A stretch of 42,556 nucleotides of DNA from Lachnospiraceae bacterium (GCA_016282915.1 JAEELW010000050.1:1-42556); one strand, 5' to 3'; numbered from the stretch's first letter, positions 1 through 8,126 are shown. Made by a program: numbers and translations. Notes: generated by a model not told the origin, from the letters alone.

Positions 1-158
1 TGTATGCAGGACCGGAGATACCGGACATAGGAAATATCGTGACACCGCCGCCGGTTTCGCAGCTGTATGCAGGACCGGAGAAACCGGACATAGGAAATAT
101 CGTGACACCGCCGCCGGTTTCGCAGCTGTATGCGGGTCCGGAGAAGCCGGAAAACCCG
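1..158 (+). repeat. 63-bp in-frame tandem repeat (2 full units plus a partial one)
   Basis: Units begin at about 0, 63 and 126 and are whole multiples of codons. Units 1 and 2 differ at a single base (ata/aaa at the Ile/Lys codon). The third unit has silent changes (gcg ggt for gca gga) and diverges after 16 bases. Near-identity at the DNA level points to recent duplication or homogenisation. More units probably lie upstream of the window. Confidence 0.9.
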
Positions 159-161
159 TGA
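1..161 (+). CDS. C-terminal end of a repeat protein, possible radical SAM peptide substrate
   Basis: This reading frame enters from the left edge (first complete codon at 3) and stops with TGA at 159-161. The visible 52 residues are two full copies and one truncated copy of a 21-residue repeat that reads LYAGPEKPDIGNIV followed by TPPPVSQ; copy 1 has Ile for the Lys, and copy 3 ends LYAGPEKPENP. The repeats are rich in Pro and Gly and carry one Tyr each and no Cys. The stop lies 17 bp before a radical SAM/SPASM maturase, so the pair is probably co-transcribed. Repeated core peptides beside a SPASM enzyme are a known arrangement for ribosomally made, modified peptides. That this protein is the substrate is inference. 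The N-terminus, and so any leader sequence, lies outside the window. It could instead be a Pro-rich surface protein. Confidence 0.75.
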   Translation, partial: YAGPEIPDIGNIVTPPPVSQLYAGPEKPDIGNIVTPPPVSQLYAGPEKPENP

Positions 162-178
162 TAATAAGGAGAGTATAG

Positions 179-1210
179 ATGTATAATCTGGTGACCTGTG
201 TGTGGGAGATCACTCTTGCATGCTGTTTTTCCTGTGAATACTGCGGATCGCGTGGAGGAAAGGCAAGAAAGAATGAACTGTCAACAGAGGAATGCATAAA
301 TATAGCGGAACAGCTCGCTCAGCTCGGATGCAGAAGGGTATCCATGATCGGCGGAGAGGTCTTCATGCGTAAAGACTGGAAGCAGATCGTCGGAAAGCTG
401 AGCTCGCTTAATATAAATGTTAATGTGATCACAAACGGATTTCTTTTCGGTGAAAAAAACATAAAGGACTTGAAAGAAGCAGGAGTGGAATCGGTATCGG
501 TATCGATCGACGGGATCCAGGAAGTGCATGACAGATACAGACAAAAAGGAAGCTTCCGGCGTGCGATCAATGCAGTGGAAACGCTGTCCGCTGCGGGAAT
601 CCCGGTTTCCGTGATAAGCACCTTAAACAGTGAAAATGTGAAAGGCCTGGAAGAGATGTATGATGTTCTTAAAGATAAGGATATATATGCATGGCAGCTT
701 CAGGCATGTTCACCTATGGGAAATGCAATGGAACGGAAACTGGATTACCATATAGATATGAAGGAAGTCATAAATTTTGTTATGGCGCATACTCTTATAG
801 CACCCTTTGCGATCGGGGTAGCGGATAATATCGGATACTTTACGGAAGCAGAGGGAATGATACGCGGCCGGCTTAACGGCAGGACCTATTTTACCGGCTG
901 TTCCGCCGGGATCAGCGCCATAGGGATCGACAGTGTAGGAAATGTAAAAGGCTGTGAAGCCATGTATGATGATTATTTTATCGAAGGGAATCTCAGGGAA
1001 AAAAGCCTTAAGGAGATCTGGGAGGACCCGGATGCATTTGCATATAACCGGAAATTTAACAGGAGTCTTCTCACCGGGAAATGCGCGAAATGCATATACG
1101 GGGATCATTGCGCCGCCGGATGCAGATCCTATAATTATTTTGTACACAGGAAGCTTTATGAGTCCCCGTTTTGTGCCGGAGGAGCAAAGGTCCTCAAGGA
1201 AGCGAAATGA
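179..1210 (+). CDS. Radical SAM/SPASM peptide maturase-like enzyme
   Basis: A 343-residue radical SAM enzyme. Residues C15, C19 and C22 form the CxxxCxxC motif that binds the SAM-cleaving [4Fe-4S] cluster, and MIGGE at 56-60 is the GGE motif that contacts SAM. A C-terminal SPASM region carries seven cysteines (C241, C259, C302, C305, C311, C315, C332), enough for two auxiliary clusters. Enzymes of this design typically make crosslinks or epimerise residues in ribosomal peptides, although some act on proteins or in cofactor synthesis. AAGGAG at 166-171 fixes the ATG at 179. The gene follows the repeat protein at once and precedes the TEVL repeat protein by 66 bp, so either could be a substrate; the upstream repeats fit better. 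No peptidase or exporter of the usual RiPP kind is visible downstream. Confidence 0.9.
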   Translation: MYNLVTCVWEITLACCFSCEYCGSRGGKARKNELSTEECINIAEQLAQLGCRRVSMIGGEVFMRKDWKQIVGKLSSLNINVNVITNGFLFGEKNIKDLKEAGVESVSVSIDGIQEVHDRYRQKGSFRRAINAVETLSAAGIPVSVISTLNSENVKGLEEMYDVLKDKDIYAWQLQACSPMGNAMERKLDYHIDMKEVINFVMAHTLIAPFAIGVADNIGYFTEAEGMIRGRLNGRTYFTGCSAGISAIGIDSVGNVKGCEAMYDDYFIEGNLREKSLKEIWEDPDAFAYNRKFNRSLLTGKCAKCIYGDHCAAGCRSYNYFVHRKLYESPFCAGGAKVLKEAK

Positions 1211-1276
1211 TCGGGACGGTAAAGCCTGCTTTCAGAGGCAGGATGATCATAATAAAAGAAACAGGAGGAAACGGAA

Positions 1277-1711
1277 ATGGATGATGTTTTCAGGATAAAA
1301 TTCGAAAAGCCCGGCCTGGAAAACAGGAAAGAGGAAAAGAACGGCTCCGGTGAAAAGTCAGCACCTGTGGATAAGGGATATGCAGAAACGGAGGAGATCC
1401 GTGATTATGACAGGACAGAGGTTCTGAAGAAAAGCGGGAGTGATGATGTGACAGAGGTCCTGCAGAAAAGCGGGAGTGATGATGTTACGGAGGTCCTGAA
1501 GAAAAGCGGGAGTGATGATGTGACAGAGGTCCTGCAGAAAAGCGGGAGTGATGATGTGACAGAGGTCCTGAAGAAAAGCGGGAGCGACGATAAAACAGAG
1601 CTTTTACCTGTCTCGAAAGGGTCCGGCCGGAGTGAAACCGTGATATTGTTTGAAGGCGCGGGGGAACAGGCGGAAGCGTCTAAGAAGAACGATATTACAG
1701 AGCGGATCTGA
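1277..1711 (+). CDS. Small acidic protein with five TEVL(K/Q)KSGSDDV repeats, candidate phospho-acceptor
   Basis: 144 residues with no signal peptide, membrane segment or cysteine. The centre is five tandem copies of a 12-residue unit TEVLKKSGSDDV in which Lys and Gln alternate at position 5. A diverged TELL and an ETVIL follow. Each unit puts a Thr after acidic residues and a Leu at Thr+3. Acidic-Thr-x-x-aliphatic sites resemble substrates of bacterial Hanks-type Ser/Thr kinases, and FHA domains bind pThr with an aliphatic or Asp residue at +3. The gene sits directly upstream of two such kinases (31 bp to the first), with AGGAGG before the ATG. A role as multivalent kinase substrate or scaffold is inference; no FHA protein is in the window. 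A second substrate for the upstream radical SAM enzyme is a weaker alternative. Confidence 0.8.
   Translation: MDDVFRIKFEKPGLENRKEEKNGSGEKSAPVDKGYAETEEIRDYDRTEVLKKSGSDDVTEVLQKSGSDDVTEVLKKSGSDDVTEVLQKSGSDDVTEVLKKSGSDDKTELLPVSKGSGRSETVILFEGAGEQAEASKKNDITERI
1415..1594 (+). repeat. 36-bp in-frame tandem repeat, five units
   Basis: Units start at 1415, 1451, 1487, 1523 and 1559, each beginning with a Thr codon. The aag and cag codons alternate (K-Q-K-Q-K) at position 5, which suggests expansion by a 72-bp double unit. The last unit diverges in its final six bases. Such an array can change copy number between strains. Confidence 0.95.
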
Positions 1712-1741
1712 CCGGTGCGGAAAAAGAGGGGATGAGACAGG

Positions 1742-3733
1742 ATGAGATGCTGGAATTGCATGGAACAGATCGATGACAATGTGAAGATCTGCCCCAAATG
1801 TGGATATGAATTCGAAAAGGAGACAGAAGAGGTCTATCATCTCGTGCCGGGTACGATCCTGGCAGAGCGTTATGAACTGGGGATCGTTCTCGGATTCGGA
1901 GGTTTTGGTATAGTCTACAAAGCCTGGGACAGAAAGCTGCAGAGGATCGTCGCGATCAAGGAGTATTTCCCGACTTCCTGTGTTTACCGTAATCCGGGAA
2001 CTTCCGAAGCAATACCGATCAATGATGAGGCAAAGGAAACCTTAATAAAGGGAATAGAAGAATTTCTGGAAGAAGCCAGGAATATCGCAAAGTTTTCCGA
2101 TAATCCAAACATTGTTCATGTCTATGATTTCTTTGAGGAAAATTCCACGGCATATTTTGCCATGGAATATCTGGACGGTCAGCCGCTGAATGCCTATATC
2201 AACATGGCCAGGGAAAACGGGGATGTTTTGACCGTGGATACGGCTATACATGTTGCGATCGCCGTATTGAGTGCGCTGGAAGCCACCCATAAGGCCGGGA
2301 TCATCCATCGTGACGTAAAGCCTCATAATATCTATATCAAAGAAGACGGAGAGGTTAAACTGTACGATTTTGGTGCGGCACGCTTTTCGGATGATGAGAA
2401 AGGGCGTACCAGGACCATTATCATTACGCCCGGTTATGCGCCTGCAGAGCAATATGAATCCAAGAGCGTCCAGGGTCCGTTTACGGATATTTATGCAGTA
2501 GGAGCGGTACTGTATGAGATGCTCACGGCCGTGAAGCCGGAGGAATCCATAAACCGAAAAAAAGTCGACGAGCTTGTCCATCCCTGTGAGTTGAATTCCA
2601 GGATACCGCAGTTTCTCGGAGATGCGATCATGAGGGCTATGGCGATCAAGCCGGAGGTCCGTTACAAAACGGTTTCGGAGTTTAAAAAAGCACTTCTGAC
2701 AGGAAAGACCCGGAGTGCCGAACAGCAGTTAAAGAGGCTGCGCCGCAGAAGAAACCGGATCATCGCTCTTGTTGCCCTGGCGGCCCTGGCAGTGCTTACT
2801 TTGGTAGGGGGATATATATATATCAAAGGCTTTTATGAAACAGAACTGATAGGCAGTGTGACCCTTGATGTCTGGGCGCCTCTGATCAACGACAGCGAGG
2901 CTGATACGAGAGCGCTTTATGACGGCATGTCGGAAGATTTTAAGGAACAGTATTCCAGACCTGTTTTTATTTTTGACGGGGTCACGCTGAACTACCGCTT
3001 TTTCGGAGAAGAGGAATATGAGACGGAATTAAAAGCGGCTTTAGCGAAAGGAGAAGGACCGGATCTCTTTTATGTTCCCGATGATCATGTGAGCGGAAGT
3101 GCCGACGGGATCACGGAATACATGTCCGGGGCGGATCTGGTTTATGAGGATGACAAAAGATTCCGTGACGCAGGAAATGAATTTACGATAACAGAGGATT
3201 GTTACTTTTTTGCCATGGAGGAAAACAAGGCAAAGTTTATCGAAGAAGCTTATATCCCCCTGCAATGGGATGTATCTCTGGTTTATACCGGGCAGAAACG
3301 GGAGGGATCGCAGACAGACGAGGGGGAAACGGAGGATGAAGGAGGAGAAGAACAGGAAGGCCTCATACAGCAGGAAGGAACGGAGTATTTCTCTTACAGG
3401 GGAACGATATTGAATTATTACAATATGGAGAATATGCTGGACAACATGGAAGTAAGGATCGATGACATAAATACGGGATCTTTTCTGAACCGCTGGAGTA
3501 TCAACCGTTCCTCCGGATGGATGAAGCGTTTTGCCTGCGCAAGACTGCTGCAGACGTTTCTGTCGGATGAAGCGCAGATGATCGTCATCGGGATCGATCC
3601 TGACCAGACAAAGCGGGTTTCCGTGGAAGAACAGAATCCGGGATTTCCCTTAAACAAAAACGTGATCAGCAGATCACGCTTTTCGGAGCTGGATCTGGAA
3701 GAGGATACAATAGAAAAGCTCAAAATGGAATGA
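1742..3733 (+). CDS. Zinc-ribbon Ser/Thr protein kinase with solute-binding-protein-like outer domain
   Basis: 663 residues. An N-terminal zinc ribbon (C3, C6, C17, C20) is followed by a Hanks-type kinase domain at about 44-320. The Gly loop is GFGGFG (51-56), the ATP lysine is K73 in VAIKEYFP, the catalytic loop is HRDVKPHN (189-196) and the metal site is DFG (209-211), so all key residues are present. After a basic stretch there is one membrane span at about 339-361. The outer 300 residues start TLDVWAP, contain EGPDLFYVPDD and end with LLQTFLSDEAQ and FPLNK, like family 1 ABC solute-binding proteins, but shorter and with an acidic insert near 520-545. It is probably a receptor kinase that reads an external ligand or a partner protein. 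PASTA repeats, the usual sensor, are absent here and found in the next gene. Confidence 0.88.
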   Translation: MRCWNCMEQIDDNVKICPKCGYEFEKETEEVYHLVPGTILAERYELGIVLGFGGFGIVYKAWDRKLQRIVAIKEYFPTSCVYRNPGTSEAIPINDEAKETLIKGIEEFLEEARNIAKFSDNPNIVHVYDFFEENSTAYFAMEYLDGQPLNAYINMARENGDVLTVDTAIHVAIAVLSALEATHKAGIIHRDVKPHNIYIKEDGEVKLYDFGAARFSDDEKGRTRTIIITPGYAPAEQYESKSVQGPFTDIYAVGAVLYEMLTAVKPEESINRKKVDELVHPCELNSRIPQFLGDAIMRAMAIKPEVRYKTVSEFKKALLTGKTRSAEQQLKRLRRRRNRIIALVALAALAVLTLVGGYIYIKGFYETELIGSVTLDVWAPLINDSEADTRALYDGMSEDFKEQYSRPVFIFDGVTLNYRFFGEEEYETELKAALAKGEGPDLFYVPDDHVSGSADGITEYMSGADLVYEDDKRFRDAGNEFTITEDCYFFAMEENKAKFIEEAYIPLQWDVSLVYTGQKREGSQTDEGETEDEGGEEQEGLIQQEGTEYFSYRGTILNYYNMENMLDNMEVRIDDINTGSFLNRWSINRSSGWMKRFACARLLQTFLSDEAQMIVIGIDPDQTKRVSVEEQNPGFPLNKNVISRSRFSELDLEEDTIEKLKME

Positions 3734-3772
3734 GAATATCATCACCGTCGGTGATATAGGGAGAGAATATAT

Positions 3773-4828
3773 ATGATATGCAAAATCTGCGGAAAAGAGC
3801 ATGAGGGAAAAAGCTGCCCGCATTGCGGAATTACCGAAGGTGTGGAAAATGATCCGCACTATCTGCCGGTAGGGACGGAACTGGCAGACGGGAAATATAC
3901 CGTTGGAGAAACCGTAGGAGCAGGAGGCTTTGGGGTGACCTATGCGGCCTGGGATCATGTGCTGGACAAGAAGGTCGCGATCAAGGAGTTTATGCCCGGA
4001 GAATTCTCCACCAGAATGCCGGGTACAAAGGCGATAACCATATACGGAGGTGAAAAATCCGAACAGTTCCAGGCAGGAATGAACAAGTTTCTGGAAGAGA
4101 GCCGGCGTCTTGCGATGTTTTCCGAAGTAGACGGTATCGTACAGATCTACGATTATTTTAAAGAAAACAAAACTGCCTATATCGTTATGGAGTTTCTGGA
4201 TGGCGAAACGCTGGCGGACAGACTGAAACGGGAGAAGAAGCTTCCGTTTGACGAAGCCATGAATATCATGATACCCGTTCTGGATGCGTTGGAAGCGGTC
4301 CATAAAGAGGGAATGATCCACCGTGATGTGGCACCGAATAATATCATGCTCACGGCGGACGGAAAGGTAAAACTGCTTGATTTCGGTGCCGCAAGGCTGG
4401 CTACCGGTTCCTACAGCAAGAGCCTTTCGGTCATGTTCAAGGATGGTTTTACGCCGGAGGAGCAGTACAGGAGCAGGGGAAAACAGGGCCCCTGGACAGA
4501 TGTTTATGCGGCAGCAGCGACATTATACAAGATGCTGACCGGAGTTGTGCCCGAAGGTGCTCTGGAAAGAAAGGTTAAGGATGAGCTGAAACTGCCTTCA
4601 AAGAGAGGGGCAAAGATCCCGTCCAGAGTGGATACGGCCATCATGAATGCGTTAAACGTGAATGCGGAAAAAGAACGCAGTCTGCCGCGGAATTCAAGGA
4701 GGAATTGTGTGGAGAAGGAAATGTCAAAAAGCATTACGAACGGCCCGAAGAAAAAAAAGCGGGAAAGGTTCCGGCAAAAGTATGGGTCCTTGGCGGAGCC
4801 GGTATCCTGGCGGCAGCGGTTTTACTGA
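3773..4828 (+). CDS. Zinc-ribbon Ser/Thr kinase, N-terminal part of a PASTA kinase split by a frameshift
   Basis: The ORF has a zinc ribbon (C3, C6, C15, C18) and a kinase domain at about 42-300: Gly loop GAGGFG (49-54), ATP lysine K71, HRD at 183-185 and DFG at 203-205. The catalytic loop reads HRDVAPNN, so the Lys usual in Ser/Thr kinases (HRDxKxxN) is Ala. Homology stops at residue 300 (NAEK). The frame then runs into a basic, unrelated tail of 51 residues, while the -1 frame continues RTQSAAEFKEEL, the normal end of such a kinase domain, followed by a membrane span and PASTA repeats. Kinase and sensor were therefore one protein. Either the gene is broken, the base count in the A run is wrong, or the ribosome shifts frame. 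The gene lies 39 bp after the first kinase. Confidence 0.85.
   Translation: MICKICGKEHEGKSCPHCGITEGVENDPHYLPVGTELADGKYTVGETVGAGGFGVTYAAWDHVLDKKVAIKEFMPGEFSTRMPGTKAITIYGGEKSEQFQAGMNKFLEESRRLAMFSEVDGIVQIYDYFKENKTAYIVMEFLDGETLADRLKREKKLPFDEAMNIMIPVLDALEAVHKEGMIHRDVAPNNIMLTADGKVKLLDFGAARLATGSYSKSLSVMFKDGFTPEEQYRSRGKQGPWTDVYAAAATLYKMLTGVVPEGALERKVKDELKLPSKRGAKIPSRVDTAIMNALNVNAEKERSLPRNSRRNCVEKEMSKSITNGPKKKKRERFRQKYGSLAEPVSWRQRFY
4667..4674 (+). other. Frameshift site in the PASTA kinase gene
   Basis: The kinase frame reads gaa aaa gaa cgc here. A -1 step on the five-A run gives gaa aaa aga acg cag, which restores the expected EKRTQSAAEF kinase end and joins it to the PASTA frame. A sixth A would do the same. 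P-site re-pairing on a -1 slip would be imperfect (gaa to gga), so this is not a canonical X-XXY-YYZ slippery heptamer. Confidence 0.75.
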
Positions 4829-6324
4829 TCGTGTTTCTGAATACGGACCTGATCGGTGCGACCCTGAACGGGATCGGCAATCTGTTCTTTGAAAAATCCT
4901 GGGTACCGAATGTTGTCGGAAAGGAGATGGAAGAGGCGGAAGCATCGCTGAAGGAATATCAGCTTAATCCGATAATGGAGGAGATCCCTTACCGGCTTTC
5001 CGAAAGGGACAGTGCCGGCATCGTAGTGTGGCAGTCAGTAGGGGATGGGAGCTGGGTTGAATCCGGGACTGACGTGACGGTCAGCTATAACGGATTGCCC
5101 AGAGAAGGTCTCCTGGATCAGCAGAAAATGGATTCCTATGTCGGGAAAAAGATCGACGAGGCTGCGGCAGAGCTGGAGGATCTGCAGTTTGTAGTGGAAC
5201 GGATCGAAAAGGAGAGCACGGAGCAGCCCGAGCAGATCTTAAGCTATGATCCCCCGGAGGACGGTTATGTTCAGGGAAATACGATAAAGCTTTACTATTC
5301 CTGCGGCATCAGAAATCCGGAGGAACAGGGAGATTATGAGATCCCGGATTTCACGGAAGGAGATCTGGACTTTCTTGAATGCAAAGAGGAACTGGCAAAA
5401 AAATACGGGGTCTATCTGAAAAAAAGAAAGGATGTTTACAGAGAAGGTATAGCAGAAGGTATTATCGTCGCCCAGAGCAGGGAAGCAGGGGAGACGATCA
5501 CAAAGGGAGCGTCCGGAGAGGCCAGGGTCATCGAGGTGGATGTGAGCGGCGATAAGCTGACGAAAATGCCGGATATCGTCGGAAAAAGCTATGAAGAAGC
5601 CGTGGCATTGCTGGAACAGGAGGATCTCGGCATGGAAGGCTTCATTGCCGAGAAAACGAAGGATGAAAGTGATCAGGGGAAGATCCTGAGTCTCGGAGGA
5701 GGCCTGAAGGCAGGTGACACGATCGAGAGAGGAACGGATCCGGAGGTGCATTACGGTCTCCGGTCATTTGAAGTGCAGAACCTGATCGGGAAAACAGAGG
5801 CGGAAGCTGTCGAACTCTGTGGGAAAAGCGGAGTCAGAGTCCACCCGAATAAGGTAAGAGGAGGAAACCATACGGTAAAGGCGCAGAGAGTCGGAAACAG
5901 GCATATAAAAGAACATGAGCTTATATCGGAAGAGGAGACGCTGACGATTGATATAGGGATTCCCGAAGCGGAGTATGACAGTGAATACAGAGAAACATAC
6001 ATGGCCTCTCTGAATGCAAAGTTGAGAGCTGCCGGCATGCATGAGGTTGTATATGGAGGAGCCGGATTTGTTGGACTTTCGATCCCCTGGGACGGATATG
6101 TGCAGTTGTCGGCGGAACAAATGGCACAGAAATCTTTTCAGTGGATCTATGATCATGAAAAAATTGAATGGCCAAACCAATGGGCCAATGTGCCCGGAGC
6201 TTATACACTTGTAGTGGGGGTAGAACTGCGTTTTGATAATGCCAGAGGTGTGTCCGTGAAATATAACAATCAGGACTTTAATGTACCGGGATATGAGGAT
6301 AGCTTTCAGGGAGGAGATCAGTAA
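4705..6324 (+). CDS. PASTA-repeat sensor part of the split Ser/Thr kinase
   Basis: The frame is open from about 4672; the longest start-to-stop reading begins at TTG 4705 and gives 539 residues. A membrane span at about 25-46 is followed by roughly five PASTA-like modules that open with VPNVVGKEMEEA, SYVGKKIDEAA, IPDFTEGDLD, MPDIVGKSYEEA and VQNLIGKTEAEA, then a C-terminal domain of about 120 residues with no assignment. PASTA domains in kinases of the PrkC/PknB type bind muropeptides or lipid II, so this half should lie outside the membrane and sense the cell wall. An AAGGAGG at 4696-4702 sits only 2 bases before the TTG and simply encodes KEEL, so independent initiation looks poor. The stop overlaps the next ATG by one base (taATG), which suggests translational coupling. 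Confidence 0.8.
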   Translation: MCGEGNVKKHYERPEEKKAGKVPAKVWVLGGAGILAAAVLLIVFLNTDLIGATLNGIGNLFFEKSWVPNVVGKEMEEAEASLKEYQLNPIMEEIPYRLSERDSAGIVVWQSVGDGSWVESGTDVTVSYNGLPREGLLDQQKMDSYVGKKIDEAAAELEDLQFVVERIEKESTEQPEQILSYDPPEDGYVQGNTIKLYYSCGIRNPEEQGDYEIPDFTEGDLDFLECKEELAKKYGVYLKKRKDVYREGIAEGIIVAQSREAGETITKGASGEARVIEVDVSGDKLTKMPDIVGKSYEEAVALLEQEDLGMEGFIAEKTKDESDQGKILSLGGGLKAGDTIERGTDPEVHYGLRSFEVQNLIGKTEAEAVELCGKSGVRVHPNKVRGGNHTVKAQRVGNRHIKEHELISEEETLTIDIGIPEAEYDSEYRETYMASLNAKLRAAGMHEVVYGGAGFVGLSIPWDGYVQLSAEQMAQKSFQWIYDHEKIEWPNQWANVPGAYTLVVGVELRFDNARGVSVKYNNQDFNVPGYEDSFQGGDQ

Positions 6325-8126
6325 TGGAAAACGAAACGATTAAAAAGAGATCAAAGAAAACCACCATCCTTATCATCGCGGCAGCGGCAGTCATTGTTGC
6401 TGTGGTCACTATCGTAGTGCTGCTGTCCGGAAGTGCCGGCCGGAAACTGAGAGAGCAGCTTGCGCTGGGAGATCGTTATCTTTCCGAAATGGATTATGAA
6501 AAGGCGGTCGCTGCTTATCGCGCAGCGATCGAGATCGATCCGGATGCCAAGGATGCATATGAAGGCTTTACGCTTGCCTATCTGGGATGGGCAGATGCGG
6601 AGGCTGAAGGCGTGGGGACGCCGCAGGCGATCGTCCGGCTGGAACAGGGACAGACGGAACTGGAAGCATTTCGAAGCGAAGAAAATGCAGAGTTCATAAA
6701 AGTGCTGCTGTCCCGTATACTGGAGAGGATGGATCGACTGAAAGCAGCGGAGGAAAAGAAGGAGCCGGAAGCAGAACCTGAGGAAGAGCCTGCAGAAGAG
6801 GAAAAAAAGGAATTACTTCACTTTGTTTTTCAGAAAAAGACAGACCAAGTGCTCGGTGCCGCATATGGGGGAGTAGTTCCCGTGCAGAAGGATGGTCTGT
6901 ACGGGGCAGAGAATTACGCCGGGGAGACAGTCGTACCTTATGAATATGATTCGTACCGATCGGCCAATGAGGCGGGATATATCGTAATGATCAAGACCGT
7001 AGACTATGAAAATGAATACTTCCTTTATGATAAAAACGGTACCCTGATCTATAACGGTCCTGACTGTGTGGTTGCCGCAAGTGATATGTATATCATATAC
7101 AGAGGTGTGGAGGATGAGTATTCAATTCAGGAATTAGTCTACGATTTTTATGATTACTCCGGTAACAAACTCTTTACGCTGGAATCCGGACTGTATCCGC
7201 ATCAGGCGGTCATCCGGAATTCCGAATGCGGTGTGATAAACGGTAAAGCTCTGGTCATAAGGGCAACGGAGCAGGAATCCTATCTTCCCATTGAGGACAA
7301 GGGGCATCCATATATCCCGTTTGAGATCGGGGTCGTATCAGCGGATGGTTCGGTCGAATGGATAAACGGAGACGGACTGGATGAGAATGATCCGTCTGAA
7401 ACGATCTCCGAATCGGAAAATGAACGCAGGATACGTGAAATGTATCCCGATGTTCATGCGAATGCCGGTGGGGCTTCAAGTGTTCCGGCTTTTCCTCTGA
7501 GTCCGCTGAATGAGGGATATTTTGTGACCTGGGAACCTTTTGAACCGATCGTAATGATGGACGCAGGGGGAAATGTGGTGTCTGCATTGTATTTGGATGG
7601 TTTATCTTTTGACGATCCGGGAAGTATCAACTATACAGTAAGGGATGATTGCCTGGGCGCTCATAAGTACAAAGTATACCGGGCTGACGGGGGAGATGTT
7701 TATTCGGGTGCGTCCGTTGAAGCTTTCTTTCAGGACGGCGGATTTGTATATAACTGGGGAACGAAGGTTTTACTGAGCAGTGGCGATGTTTACGGGCTGG
7801 TCGATATGAATATCACCGGTGACAGACCCGTCATAAAGACCTATGACTATATATCCATGAGTAATGAAAAATACTGGCTGGCACAGATCGATGGAAAATG
7901 GGGCTATACCGACCATGAGGGCGAAGCGGTCAAAATGTATGATGATGCGGCAAAGTTTTATAAAGGATATGCCCTTGTTTTGGAAAACGGTGAAGCCTGC
8001 CTGATTGATGATGAACTGAATATCGTTGAAGAACTCGGTACTGCCGACAGCGTTTCTCAGTATGGGGAACTGTTTGTACTCATTAAAGGGGATACAAAGG
8101 AGTTTTACAGCCTGGAGGCTCAATGA
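6324..8126 (+). CDS. Membrane-anchored TPR and WG-repeat protein
   Basis: 600 residues. A basic N-terminus and one membrane span (about 13-36) are followed by a TPR-like pair of helices (LALGDRYLSEMDYEKAVAAY, then AIEIDPDAKDAYEG), an acidic Glu-rich linker at about 133-160, and a long C-terminal domain with WG/KWG-type beta repeats, such as VPVQKDGLYGAENYAGETVV and QIDGKWGYTDHEGEAV. WG repeats are common in surface proteins of Firmicutes and probably mediate binding; the exact role is unknown. The ATG overlaps the PASTA ORF stop and has GGGAGGAG just upstream. As the last gene of the cluster it may be a partner or substrate of the kinases. The decayed gene at 41821-42213 contains a very similar TPR stretch. 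Confidence 0.8.
   Translation: MENETIKKRSKKTTILIIAAAAVIVAVVTIVVLLSGSAGRKLREQLALGDRYLSEMDYEKAVAAYRAAIEIDPDAKDAYEGFTLAYLGWADAEAEGVGTPQAIVRLEQGQTELEAFRSEENAEFIKVLLSRILERMDRLKAAEEKKEPEAEPEEEPAEEEKKELLHFVFQKKTDQVLGAAYGGVVPVQKDGLYGAENYAGETVVPYEYDSYRSANEAGYIVMIKTVDYENEYFLYDKNGTLIYNGPDCVVAASDMYIIYRGVEDEYSIQELVYDFYDYSGNKLFTLESGLYPHQAVIRNSECGVINGKALVIRATEQESYLPIEDKGHPYIPFEIGVVSADGSVEWINGDGLDENDPSETISESENERRIREMYPDVHANAGGASSVPAFPLSPLNEGYFVTWEPFEPIVMMDAGGNVVSALYLDGLSFDDPGSINYTVRDDCLGAHKYKVYRADGGDVYSGASVEAFFQDGGFVYNWGTKVLLSSGDVYGLVDMNITGDRPVIKTYDYISMSNEKYWLAQIDGKWGYTDHEGEAVKMYDDAAKFYKGYALVLENGEACLIDDELNIVEELGTADSVSQYGELFVLIKGDTKEFYSLEAQ

Noticed and set aside
1-158. CRISPR-like array from the 63-bp repeats
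   Set aside because: The repeats are contiguous, in frame and coding, with no variable spacers.
4666-4674. Programmed -1 ribosomal frameshifting in the PASTA kinase gene
   Set aside because: The site is not a canonical slippery heptamer and I saw no clear downstream pseudoknot. Gene damage or a base-count error is the simpler reading, though it is not excluded.
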